Source: UBA7672 sp041398245
GTDB taxonomy: Bacteria > Pseudomonadota > Alphaproteobacteria > Caulobacterales > Hyphomonadaceae
Direction of reading: 5' to 3'
Assembly: GCA_041398245.1 (NCBI GenBank)
Contig: JAWKVC010000012.1
Location: 1-64,000, forward strand
DNA: 64,000 bases
Below the pieces are notes generated by a model. That model was not told the DNA's origin. It did not search any database and worked only from the letters and a program-made list of their open reading frames with translations. Shown piece after piece: positions 53,308-61,666 of the stretch (positions are counted from its first letter, which is position 1; every line of letters starts with the position of its first letter). The position numbers were made by a program, and so were the translations under genes.

Positions 53308-54240
53308 ATGTCGGAAAAACGCAAACTGCCGTTGGGCGGACTGGCGATGGCAGGAAGCGGTCTCGCCGTCGTCGCTGCTGTCGGTGCGGTGATGATCGCC
53401 ACGAACAACAACAGCGAAGACGCGGCGGCGACTGACGCCCTTTCAGCGGTGGAAACGCCCGCAGCGCCATCCGTTGACGGCGCTGATCCCATCGTGTCTG
53501 CGCAATCCGCGCCTGTGGCGCCAACGCCGCCGGACCCCGGCGCAGCACAGGCGAGCACGGATGGAGGGATCAGCTATTCCGACGCCAACATGGCGTTCAG
53601 TGCATCCTTTCCTGAAGGGCCGGCCGATGACCCTGTGATCGTCAGCCTGCGCAAGGAGGCCGAGGGTCTGCTGGCCACCGCCAGACGCGACGCGCAGACG
53701 GCAGCCGAGGAGCGCGGTGGCGCCTCGTCGATCGAATGGGAATACCGCCTCGAATGGAAGGAGCTCGCTCGCTCTGGCGACCTCGTCAGCCTTGTCGGCG
53801 ACTACTACACCTTCACGGGCGGCGCTCATGGCATGACAAGCACGGACACGCGTATCCTGAAGGCCAGCACGGCGCAGGAGGTCGAGTTTTCGTCGATGAT
53901 GCGCTATGCGAAGACGCCTTCGCCGGCCGTTGTCATCGCCGGCTGCGAGGCGGTGAAGAAGGCCAAGATCGAGCGCACTGGTTCAGCAACCGTCTTTGAC
54001 GAGCCCATCGTCTGCGCGGGCCCGAACGCCAATGTGCGGCTGGAGGATGCATCCATTGCGCTTGCGCCCTCGAATGCTGCTGGCAAGTTCGGCGGCCTCT
54101 ATGCCTACTTCGATCAGTACAAGATCGGGGCCTACGCTGAGGGGCCCTATCAGATCGCAATCCAGCAGGAGGTCTTCGCCGAAGACCTGCGGCCGGAATT
54201 CAAGTCACTGTTTGCAGGAACGGCCCCGCCGCCGCGGTGA
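53308..54240 (+). CDS. Membrane-anchored DUF4163/DUF3298 (RsiV-like) protein
   Basis: 310 aa. An N-terminal helix (LAMAGSGLAVVAAVGAVMIA) anchors or exports the protein; a Pro/Ala/Ser-rich linker of about 75 residues follows. The extracytoplasmic domain shows ISYSDANMAFSASFP (DUF4163-like start), YRLEWKELARSGDLVSLVGD, YYTFTGGAHGMTSTDTRILK (the GGAHG motif typical of DUF3298) and GLYAYFDQYKIGAYAEGPYQ at the end. Related domains occur in anti-sigma factor RsiV and in lysozyme-binding proteins, but no sigma factor gene is adjacent, so the role is open. SD GGCGGAG lies before the ATG. Confidence 0.82.
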   Translation: MSEKRKLPLGGLAMAGSGLAVVAAVGAVMIATNNNSEDAAATDALSAVETPAAPSVDGADPIVSAQSAPVAPTPPDPGAAQASTDGGISYSDANMAFSASFPEGPADDPVIVSLRKEAEGLLATARRDAQTAAEERGGASSIEWEYRLEWKELARSGDLVSLVGDYYTFTGGAHGMTSTDTRILKASTAQEVEFSSMMRYAKTPSPAVVIAGCEAVKKAKIERTGSATVFDEPIVCAGPNANVRLEDASIALAPSNAAGKFGGLYAYFDQYKIGAYAEGPYQIAIQQEVFAEDLRPEFKSLFAGTAPPPR

Positions 54241-54247
54241 AGTCGGG

Positions 54248-54709
54248 CTATCGCCGCGCGCGAAAGAACGCCTTCAGCAACTCTGAACTTTCCTCCGCCA
54301 GCAACCCGCCCTCAACCTGCGGCCGCGAGTGGCAGGTCGGCTGCTCGAAGAACCGCGGGCCGTGCGCTACGGCGCCGCCCTTGGCGTCCTCGGCGCCATA
54401 GACCAGACGGCCGATCCGCGCGTGACTCACGGCGCCCACACACATGGCGCACGGCTCCAGCGTCACGTAGAGCGTCAATCCCGTCAGGCGGTAGTTGCCC
54501 AGTCTTGTTCCGGCCGCCCGCAGAGCGAGAATTTCAGCGTGCGCCGTTGGATCGTTCAAGCCAATGGGTTGATTGTGGGCCTCGGCCACCACCTCGCCAG
54601 TTGCAGGATCAGCCAGCACAGCGCCGATTGGCGCTTCGCCAGCCGCCGCCGCGGCGCGCGCGAGCTCCATCGCCCGCCGCATCATCTCAAGGTCGCATTC
54701 ATCGGCCAT
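54248..54709 (-). CDS. tadA: tRNA-specific adenosine deaminase TadA
   Basis: Converts A34 to inosine in tRNA-Arg(ACG); 153 aa. Zinc and catalytic residues are in DPTAHAEILALR (His-Ala-Glu) and LEPCAMCVGAVSHARIGRLV (PCxxC). C-terminal EGGLLAEESSELLKAFFRAR is familial. Its stop lies eight bases from that of the preceding plus-strand gene, and it is divergent from rsmD by 44 bases. Confidence 0.95.
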   Translation of the reverse strand: MADECDLEMMRRAMELARAAAAAGEAPIGAVLADPATGEVVAEAHNQPIGLNDPTAHAEILALRAAGTRLGNYRLTGLTLYVTLEPCAMCVGAVSHARIGRLVYGAEDAKGGAVAHGPRFFEQPTCHSRPQVEGGLLAEESSELLKAFFRARR

Positions 54710-54753
54710 GCCGTCCGTCTAGCATTTGGCGGCCGAATTGCTATGGGGCGGAC

Positions 54754-55317
54754 ATGCGCATCATTGGCGGCACACTGAAGGGACGCTCCATCCGCGCGCC
54801 GGAGGGACAGGGCACACGGCCTACGTCCGACCGAGCGCGCGAGTCACTCTTCAATATCCTGGCTCACGCCGAATGGGCGGCGCCGCTCGCAGGCGCACGG
54901 GTTATTGACGCCTTCGCTGGCTCCGGCTCACTGGGTTTCGAAGCGATTTCGCGCGGCGCCGCCTTCTGTCTTTTCGTGGAAACCGAGGCGGCGGCGCGCG
55001 GATGCATCCGTGACAACATCGAAGCGTTCCAGCTGTTCGGACATACGCGGATTCATCGCCGCTCAGCGACTGACCTGGGTCCCAAGCCGGCCGGGCTCGG
55101 CGCGCCATTCAATCTGGTGTTCCTCGATCCACCCTACCGCAAGGGCCTCGTTCCGCTAGCGCTGGAGCAGCTGGCCTCCGGACAGTGGCTGACGGCCGAT
55201 GCGCTCGTCATCGCCGAGACAGGCTCTGACGAGGACGAACCCGTCGCTCCCGGCTGGGACGCAATCGACAGCCGCATCTATGGCGCTGCCCGGGTTTCGT
55301 TCCTTCGCAGAGGCTGA
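54754..55317 (+). CDS. rsmD: 16S rRNA (guanine966-N2)-methyltransferase
   Basis: 187 aa from the ATG at 54754. RIIGGTLKGRSIRAPEGQGT and RPTSDRARESLFNIL are the N-terminal signatures; the SAM motif is VIDAFAGSGSLGFEAISRGA and the catalytic motif FLDPPYRKG. The last 40 bases overlap the converging CPBP protease gene. Confidence 0.95.
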   Translation: MRIIGGTLKGRSIRAPEGQGTRPTSDRARESLFNILAHAEWAAPLAGARVIDAFAGSGSLGFEAISRGAAFCLFVETEAAARGCIRDNIEAFQLFGHTRIHRRSATDLGPKPAGLGAPFNLVFLDPPYRKGLVPLALEQLASGQWLTADALVIAETGSDEDEPVAPGWDAIDSRIYGAARVSFLRRG

Positions 55318-56225
55318 CCCTTCGGAAGCGGCATCAACGGCGACAACATAAACGCAAGCAGGAGGCCGAGCATCAACAGATCAGTTGAGGCTCCCGCCAC
55401 CGCATCCCCCGGAAGCCACATCCAGAGGGACACGGGAGGCCCAACGCCTACAACGCCCACAATCAGCAGCGCGCCGATATTGTTCACGAAGTGGAAGCCC
55501 ATCGCAGCGGCGAGACTCCCGGTGCGCCAGACCATCGCCATCATTACGAGTCCCAGCGTGGTTGCCGCGGCGACATAGTAGAGCGCGAAGCTATCGAGCG
55601 CGCCACCATTGAAGACATGCGCAAGGCCAAACGCCAGAGACGGCAGCAAACCCCATACAAGCGGATGCCGCCATCGCGCGGCCAGTTGCTGCGGAAGATA
55701 ACCGCGAAAGACGACCTCCTCGCCGGCGCTCTGAGCAAGCACCAGCAACGCCAGCGGAATGAACGCCACAAGCCATTGCCCGGGATCGATATCGGTCCGG
55801 ATTGGCGCGGCCCCCATGGCAAGCGCATAGACAAGACCCGCAGCCAGATAAGCCGCCGCCAGCGCCGCGCCGACGCCGAACTGACCCAGGCGCAGGCGGC
55901 CGTCGCTGGAGACCAGGGTAGACAGGCCCCGGCGATGCAGCGCTTTCAGCACAATCCAGGCGCCAAGCCACAGGCCCCAGAACGTCGCCAGCATCACGCC
56001 CAGCAGCACGGCGGCCTCTGCGAATGACAGCATGCCGAGATTGCCTTGGACCGATCCAGCCAGCAGACGCGGATTCACCAACCCGCCACCGACGGCAATC
56101 AGCCCGAGCACAGCTGTCCAGCCGGTCCAGATGATGAGGATCAACACGAAGCCCGCAAGCGTTCGCCAGACCTCGCGTTTCGGCTCAGCCGCCGCGACCC
56201 ATTGATGAAACGGATGCTCGCTCAT
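55278..56225 (-). CDS. CPBP family intramembrane glutamic endopeptidase
   Basis: Membrane protease of the Abi/CAAX type, 315 aa with about eight helices. Motif 1, SAGEEVVFRGYLPQQ, has the catalytic Glu-Glu and Arg; motif 2, PSLAFGLAHVFNGG, has the conserved histidine; motif 3 is represented by GFHFVNNIGALLIVG. Substrates in bacteria are mostly unknown; peptide-processing and sigma-factor release are recorded roles. It follows the quinone reductase gene by six bases and overlaps rsmD tail to tail. Confidence 0.9.
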   Translation of the reverse strand: MSEHPFHQWVAAAEPKREVWRTLAGFVLILIIWTGWTAVLGLIAVGGGLVNPRLLAGSVQGNLGMLSFAEAAVLLGVMLATFWGLWLGAWIVLKALHRRGLSTLVSSDGRLRLGQFGVGAALAAAYLAAGLVYALAMGAAPIRTDIDPGQWLVAFIPLALLVLAQSAGEEVVFRGYLPQQLAARWRHPLVWGLLPSLAFGLAHVFNGGALDSFALYYVAAATTLGLVMMAMVWRTGSLAAAMGFHFVNNIGALLIVGVVGVGPPVSLWMWLPGDAVAGASTDLLMLGLLLAFMLSPLMPLPKGQPLRRNETRAAP

Positions 56226-56231
56226 TGCACG

Positions 56232-57206
56232 TCAGGGGACGAGAATGGTCGCGCCGCTCGTCTTGCGGCTCTCCAATGCCCGGTGAGCTTCGGCGGCGTC
56301 TTTCAACGCAAAACGCTGGCGTACATCGGCCTTGACCGCACCCGATCGCATCGCGCCCCAGAGCGCCGCCGCACCACGTTCAAGATCTGCTCGCTCTTTG
56401 GTAAAATGGAACAGACCCGGCCGTGTCATGATCAGCGATCCGCCCTGGTTCAATCGCGCTGGCGGTATGGGATCGACTGGCCCCGACGCATTGCCATAGG
56501 TGATGAACCAGCCACGCGGCTGAAGCGATTTCAGGCTCGCTTCTGCAGATGATTTGCCGACGCTGTCGTAAACGACCGGCACGCCCTTGCCGCCCGTCAG
56601 CTCCTTCACACGCGCCGGAATGTCCTCGTTTGAAAGAAGGACTTCGTCACAACCATAGCTGTGCGCCAGCTCAGCCTTGTTTTCGGTCGACACAACTCCG
56701 ATCACACGCGCCCCCAGTGCATTGGCCCATGGCACGAGGATGGATCCCACGCCGCCCGCCGCCGCCCAGACCAGCGTTGTCTCTCCCGGATTGAGCCGCC
56801 GGATCTCGAAGATCAGCATCCAGACCGTGAGCCCTTTGAGGAACACGGCTGCCGCATCCTCATCCTTCACGCCATCGGGTATCTTCACCAGCCGCTCGGC
56901 AGGCGCGTTCCGGTGTGAGGCGTAGGCTCCGCCCAGCCCGTTATAGACGACCCGGTCGCCGACCTTGAGGCTCGTGACACCCTCGCCCAGCGCCTCGACG
57001 ACGCCCGCCGCCTCGACCCCCAGCACGGCTGGCGTGGGGCCGGGATACAGCCCCGTGCGCGTGTAGACGTCGATGAAGTTCAGACCGATGGCGGTCTGCT
57101 TCAGACGCACCTGCCCTGCTCCAGGCGGCGACAGCTCCATCTGCTCGAATACCATGTTTTCCGGGCCGCCATGGCTCTGGATGCGGATGACGTCAGCTGT
57201 GGACAT
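56232..57206 (-). CDS. qor: NADPH:quinone reductase, zinc-independent MDR family
   Basis: One- or two-electron quinone/enone reductase of 324 aa. The N-terminal GroES-like domain has TAIGLNFIDVYTRTGLYPGP, GVEAAGVVEALGEGV and GDRVVYNGLGGAYA; the Rossmann NADPH site is WAAAGGVGSILVPWANALGA, then VYDSVGKSSAEASLKSLQPR. It lacks the zinc cysteines of alcohol dehydrogenases. Divergent from rnhB, 51 bases apart. Confidence 0.93.
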   Translation of the reverse strand: MSTADVIRIQSHGGPENMVFEQMELSPPGAGQVRLKQTAIGLNFIDVYTRTGLYPGPTPAVLGVEAAGVVEALGEGVTSLKVGDRVVYNGLGGAYASHRNAPAERLVKIPDGVKDEDAAAVFLKGLTVWMLIFEIRRLNPGETTLVWAAAGGVGSILVPWANALGARVIGVVSTENKAELAHSYGCDEVLLSNEDIPARVKELTGGKGVPVVYDSVGKSSAEASLKSLQPRGWFITYGNASGPVDPIPPARLNQGGSLIMTRPGLFHFTKERADLERGAAALWGAMRSGAVKADVRQRFALKDAAEAHRALESRKTSGATILVP

Positions 57207-57257
57207 GAAGACCTCGCAAGTTGCCGGCCGGGACCAGACTCGTATCTAACCTCTTCC

Positions 57258-57854
57258 ATGGACTTGTTCGAGCCAGCCAACGTTGAGATTGTCTGCGGTA
57301 TTGATGAAGCCGGGCGCGGCCCGCTGGCCGGCCCGGTCTGCGCCGCGGCGGTTGTGCTCAATCCATCACGCCTCATCGCCGGCCTCAACGACTCCAAACA
57401 GCTGTCCGAGAAGAAGCGCGACGCGCTGGCGCCGCTGATACGGGAATTCGCCGTCGCCTGGGCGGTGGGTTGGGCCAGCGTCGAGGAGATCGATGAGCTC
57501 AACATCCGCCAGGCGAACTTCCTGGCGATGAAGCGCGCTTTTGCCGGACTTGGCGTTACGCCGACGCAGGCGCTGGTCGACGGCAATGACCCGCCTCCAC
57601 TGTCCTGCAAGGTTCGCTGCATCGTCGGCGGGGACGCTTCAGAGCCAGCAATCTCCGCCGCATCGATCCTCGCCAAGACATCACGCGATGCGTTGATGAT
57701 CGATCTGTGCGCACAATATCCGGGATACGGGTTTTCCAAGCACAAGGGCTATGGCTCAGCCGCTCACATGGAAGCTATCCGCCGCCTTGGCCCCAGCCCC
57801 GTTCATCGCAGGACATTCGCACCCGTCCGCGACATGCTCGGCGGCAACGGGTAG
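57258..57854 (+). CDS. rnhB: Ribonuclease HII
   Basis: Removes ribonucleotides from DNA:RNA hybrids; 198 aa from the ATG at 57258. The Asp-Glu motif CGIDEAGRGPLAGPVCAAAV, NDSKQLSEKKRDAL, the ALVDGNDPPPL segment, AASILAKTSRDALM and the catalytic-site GYGFSKHKGYGSAAHMEAIR are all present. No start-site Shine-Dalgarno stands out, but the divergent qor start limits upstream options. Confidence 0.95.
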   Translation: MDLFEPANVEIVCGIDEAGRGPLAGPVCAAAVVLNPSRLIAGLNDSKQLSEKKRDALAPLIREFAVAWAVGWASVEEIDELNIRQANFLAMKRAFAGLGVTPTQALVDGNDPPPLSCKVRCIVGGDASEPAISAASILAKTSRDALMIDLCAQYPGYGFSKHKGYGSAAHMEAIRRLGPSPVHRRTFAPVRDMLGGNG

Positions 57855-57862
57855 ACGCAAGC

Positions 57863-57880
57863 GCCGTCATGATTGACGGC
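57863..57880. terminator. Possible terminator hairpin after rnhB
   Basis: GCCGTCA-TGAT-TGACGGC, a perfect 7-bp stem eight bases after the rnhB stop, overlapping the stop codon of the converging gene. Without a T tract the terminator role is tentative. Confidence 0.35.
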
Positions 57881-58340
57881 TCTGCGCCTCCCGAAGCTCT
57901 TGCGTCACGTCCCTGACACCCTCGACGTGACGCACTGCCTCTCGCAAATGGAACCGCGGCCTCTTCGTTTCACCTGATCGCAAGCCGATCAGAACGTCGC
58001 GAGGCATAATCACCGCGCAATCGACAATAAAATCAGGCGCAAACACAACTCCAGCCAACAAGTCAAACCGGATTTTGCTGTCCGGGGGCATATCACCAAG
58101 TTGTCTGGACTTGTTCGTTGACGAGACACGGCGGGACTTGATCTGAACGCGGCGGCCCTCACCGTCTTTTGCGTCGTACCCATCCTTTGAGTTGGCCTCA
58201 AGAACCCAATCGAAAGCGTGTGCAAATAGATGCTCTGCGTAGCAGCCGACTACATTCTTCGTTCGAATAATGCCTCGCGCTTTCAGCACGTCTATCGCTC
58301 GAGCATAGTCATTCAATAGAGCCAGTGTTGTTTCCGGCAT
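57867..58340 (-). CDS. Hypothetical protein with PD-(D/E)XK nuclease-like motif
   Basis: 157 aa from the ATG at 58340 (a GTG at 58376 is an alternative). Residues 32-71 show GCYAEHLFAHAFDWVLEANS then KDGYDAKDGEGRRVQIKSRR, a spacing of Glu36, Asp56, Gln66-x-Lys68 that matches the PD-(D/E)XK nuclease core, and resembles a DUF that I recall as DUF6998, which is not certain. FDLLAGVVFAPDFIVDCAVI would be the following core strands. No partner methylase or toxin-antitoxin gene is adjacent. The G+C content falls to 45-50% over much of the gene (58020-58330) versus over 60% in mutL and rnhB, hinting at acquisition by transfer. Confidence 0.75.
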   Translation of the reverse strand: MPETTLALLNDYARAIDVLKARGIIRTKNVVGCYAEHLFAHAFDWVLEANSKDGYDAKDGEGRRVQIKSRRVSSTNKSRQLGDMPPDSKIRFDLLAGVVFAPDFIVDCAVIMPRDVLIGLRSGETKRPRFHLREAVRHVEGVRDVTQELREAQSRQS

Positions 58341-58379
58341 TGGAGACCGCCCCTCTTCCAAGCCATCGCAGGGCACATG

Positions 58380-60242
58380 CTAGCGTCTTCCGAACAGCTT
58401 CTCGATATCGGCGAGCTTCAGCTCGACATAGGTCGGTCGGCCATGGTTGCACTGGCCTGAATGGGGCGTCGCCTCCATCTGGCGCAGCAGAGCGTTCATC
58501 TCCTCCGCTGTCAGCCGCCGTCCGGCGCGCACCGATCCGCGACAGGCCATGTTGCCCATCACCTCTTCCATCCGCTCCTTGAGCGCGAGGCCCGCCTCGT
58601 ACTCCGCAAAGTCGTCCGCCAGATCGCGGACGAGGCCTTTCACATCCATCTTGCCAAAGATGGTTGGTGTCGCGCGCACGGCGACCGCGCCGCGCCCGAA
58701 GGGTTCGACTTCAAGTCCCATTTCCAGAAGTTCGTCGGTTCGTTCGAGGATTCGCGCGGCTTCTTCGTCCGACAACTCCACGATCTCGGGGATCAGCAGG
58801 GCCTGTCGCTTCACGCCTTCGCCCGCCATCTGCGCCTTCATGCGCTCATAGACCAACCGCTCATGCGCCGCGTGCTGATCCACGATCACCATGCCGTCAG
58901 CTGTCTGCGCAATGATGTAGGTTTCATGCACCTGCGCGCGCGCCACACCCAGAGGCGGCGTATCGCCGGCTGGCTCCGGCGCTGGCTCGACCCGCGCCGA
59001 AGGCTCGGCCCGAAAAGCCTCGAAAGAAGCAGAAACGCCATCCGACATGGCGGACGGCGCGTAGTCGGACTGCGGGGCAACAGGCTGGGCTGGCGACCAG
59101 CGCGTCTGCGCCGGACTCCATGGAAGGCTTGGTGCGACGTGGCTTGTCGCCGCCCCCAGCGCCGCACCGGCGACGGTCGTGCTCGCGCGATGTCCTGCAG
59201 CCGCCAGCGCATGGCGCAGGGCGCCGATCATCAGGCCGCGAACATTGCCCGCATCGCGGAAGCGCACCTCGGTTTTGGCCGGATGAACGTTTACGTCGAC
59301 AAGCATGGGATCGAGATCGACGAACAGCACCGCCATCGGATGGCGATCCCGCGCCAGGAAGTCCTGATAGGCGGCGCGGATAACGCCGACGAGCAGCTTG
59401 TCCTTCACCGGCCGCGAATTGACGAACAGATACTGATGCTGCGCGCTGCCGCGATTGAAGGTCGGTAGAGCGGCAAAGCCGGAGACGCGAACGCCTTCTC
59501 GCTCGGCGTCAATCTCGATCGCGTTCTCGCGGAATTCACGGCCCAGCACGGCGCCGAGTCGTTTCAGGCGCGCGTCCTCTCCCTGCTCGGCTTGCAGCTT
59601 CAGGATCGCGCGCTCTTCATTTTCCAGGTGAAACGCAACATCCGGTCGCGCCAGCGCGAGGCGACGCACCGCGTCGGCGATCGCCTGCGCCTCCGCGCGT
59701 TCCGTCTTCATGAACTTCAGCCGCGCCGGCGTGGCGTAGAAAAGATCGCGCACGTCCACGCGCGTGCCGTGGCCGGTAAGTCCACTCCACGCTGCTGGCC
59801 GCGGGCCATCAACCTGTCCGCCATCCACGGCGATCTCGTACGCTGCATCGGCATCCCGTGCGCGGCTGAGGATCGACAAGCGTGACACGGATCCGATCGA
59901 TGGCAACGCCTCGCCCCGGAAACCCATTGTGCGGATATCGAGCAGGTCGACATCGCCATCATCGCCAGCCATCAGTTTCGAGGTGGCGTGGCGTTCGATG
60001 GCGACAGGCAACTCCTCAGCCGTCATGCCGCTGCCGTCATCCTCGATCATCAGACGGGTTAGCCCGCCACCCTCGATACGGATGCGGACAGCCCTGGCGC
60101 CGGCATCAAGAGCGTTCTCGATCAACTCTTTCGCAGCGGCAGCCGGGCGCTCCACCACCTCGCCCGCCGCAATGCGGTTCACGGCCGCTGGCGGCAGCCG
60201 GCGGATGCGTCCCGTGGGGGGCTTGAAGGTTGATTCGGCCAT
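58380..60242 (-). CDS. mutL: DNA mismatch repair protein MutL
   Basis: ATPase linking MutS to downstream repair; 620 aa. The N-terminal GHKL ATPase has IAAGEVVERPAAAAKELIEN (catalytic Glu and Asn), DDGSGMTAEELPVAIERHAT, GFRGEALPSIGSVSRLSILS and GTRVDVRDLFYATPARLKFM. A 120-residue Pro/Ala-rich linker follows, then the C-terminal dimerisation domain with VIVDQHAAHERLVYERMKAQ, CRGSVRAGRRLTAEEMNALL and CNHGRPTYVEL (CNHGRP motif). The endonuclease metal motif DQHAxxERxxYE reads DQHAAHERLVYER, so nicking activity is likely, as in most alphaproteobacterial MutL proteins. Confidence 0.96.
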   Translation of the reverse strand: MAESTFKPPTGRIRRLPPAAVNRIAAGEVVERPAAAAKELIENALDAGARAVRIRIEGGGLTRLMIEDDGSGMTAEELPVAIERHATSKLMAGDDGDVDLLDIRTMGFRGEALPSIGSVSRLSILSRARDADAAYEIAVDGGQVDGPRPAAWSGLTGHGTRVDVRDLFYATPARLKFMKTERAEAQAIADAVRRLALARPDVAFHLENEERAILKLQAEQGEDARLKRLGAVLGREFRENAIEIDAEREGVRVSGFAALPTFNRGSAQHQYLFVNSRPVKDKLLVGVIRAAYQDFLARDRHPMAVLFVDLDPMLVDVNVHPAKTEVRFRDAGNVRGLMIGALRHALAAAGHRASTTVAGAALGAATSHVAPSLPWSPAQTRWSPAQPVAPQSDYAPSAMSDGVSASFEAFRAEPSARVEPAPEPAGDTPPLGVARAQVHETYIIAQTADGMVIVDQHAAHERLVYERMKAQMAGEGVKRQALLIPEIVELSDEEAARILERTDELLEMGLEVEPFGRGAVAVRATPTIFGKMDVKGLVRDLADDFAEYEAGLALKERMEEVMGNMACRGSVRAGRRLTAEEMNALLRQMEATPHSGQCNHGRPTYVELKLADIEKLFGRR

Positions 60243-60326
60243 GCCCCGAACATAGTGCGGCTGGGCGCGTGTTGCAGGCCGCCGCGCAGCCTGTTCCCAC
60301 AGGATTTGGGCCCAAACCGAGCCGGA

Positions 60327-61666
60327 TCAGTCGATCCGGGGCTGACCAACCATCACGAAGGCGAAGTTTTCCGGTTTCATGTATTTGGCCGCGACCCGCT
60401 TCAGGTCGTCCAGCGTCACGGCTTCGATGTAGGCGTTGCGATCTCGACATAATCGACGCCCATCCCGTCCTGCCGGAACCCCATGAGATTGCGCGCGATC
60501 TTGGCGTTGGAATCGAAGGCAAGCGGGAACGCCCCTGTGAGATAGGCCTTGGCGTCCTCCATCTCCTGCTCGGTCGGCCCGTCGCGGCCAAGCTTTCCGA
60601 TGTTCTCGCGAACCAGACGCATGGTCTCTCCGGCCGTCTGGTTCATGGTCGAACTGGAGCCCGTCCAGCGCGCGAGATGCGGCTGGATGCTCAGCCCGGT
60701 CGCCACGCCATAGGTCAGGCCACGCTTCTCGCGCAGCTCGTCGGCCAGACGGGATGACAGCCCGCCTCCGCCGAGAATGTAATTGAGAACATAGGCCGCG
60801 TAGAAGTCTGGGTCCTCGCGCGTGATCCCGGGGCCTGAAAACATCACCAGCGTCTGGGGCTGCTCCAGCTCCTTCACGATCGGACGGGATGGCGCCGGTC
60901 GCGCGACAGCGTCTGCAATGTCGGGGAGGCTCGCCGTTTGAGGCAATGCGCCGAACACCTCGTCCAGACGGGACGCGAGTTCCGCGGCGGATATGTCGCC
61001 AACCACCACGACCAGCAGCTTATCCCTGGTCATCACTTTCTGCATCAGCTGGCGGACATCGTCCTTGCCGGAAGCAGCAACGGTTTCCTGCGTCGGCCGG
61101 CGCGCGTAGGGATGATCCGGGATCAGCGCCTTGTTCATGGCGCGGCTGGCCAGTGCGCGCGGATCCTTGTCCTCCTCCGCAACGCCGACAGCGAGTTCGC
61201 GCTTGGCCCGCTCGAATGGTTCGATATCAAGCCGCAGATCCGAAAACGCCATCCGGACCATCTCGAAGCTTTCGTCGGCTGTTGCGGTCAGCGTGACGAA
61301 CCCGCAGTTGGTCCAGTCCATGCCGACCCGGCAGCCAAAGTCCATGCTGAGGTCTTCCATCCGCGCGCCGTAGGCGGTGGTATCGAGATCGCCGGCGCCC
61401 TCGTTCATCATGTACGCCAGCAGCCAGCCAACCCCGGCCTTGTCCGCCGGTTCGTTCGCCGTACCTCCCCGCCACGCCATCTCCATGGCCAGGGCCGGCA
61501 CGAAGTCTTCCTCAACCAGCCAGGCCGTCACGCCGCCCGGCGATGTCACCACCTGCACATCCGCCATCGAGAAATCGCGGGCAGCCAGCCTCGGCAAACC
61601 TTCCGGCTCGGGCGTCTGACACGCGGCCAGCCCGGCGAGACACGCCATGGCGAGCCAGCGGGTCAT
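60327..61666 (-). CDS. M16 family lipoprotein lacking the zinc motif, C-terminal frameshift
   Basis: Predicted lipoprotein with signal MTRWLAMACLAGLAAC (lipobox LAAC). Where active M16 enzymes have HxxEH this protein has VGWLLAYMMNEGAGDLD, so it is a non-catalytic partner. RQLMQKVMTRDKLLVVVVGD and YILGGGGLSSRLADELREKR are typical M16 segments, with GLTYGVATG. A base is missing near 60437, after which the real C-terminus reads NAYIEAVTLDDLKRVAAKYM and ends EPENFAFVMVGQPRID-like at 60327; 1340 bases is one short of 447 codons. It overlaps the active M16 gene (ATGA), suggesting a heterodimer as in mitochondrial processing peptidase. Confidence 0.88.
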
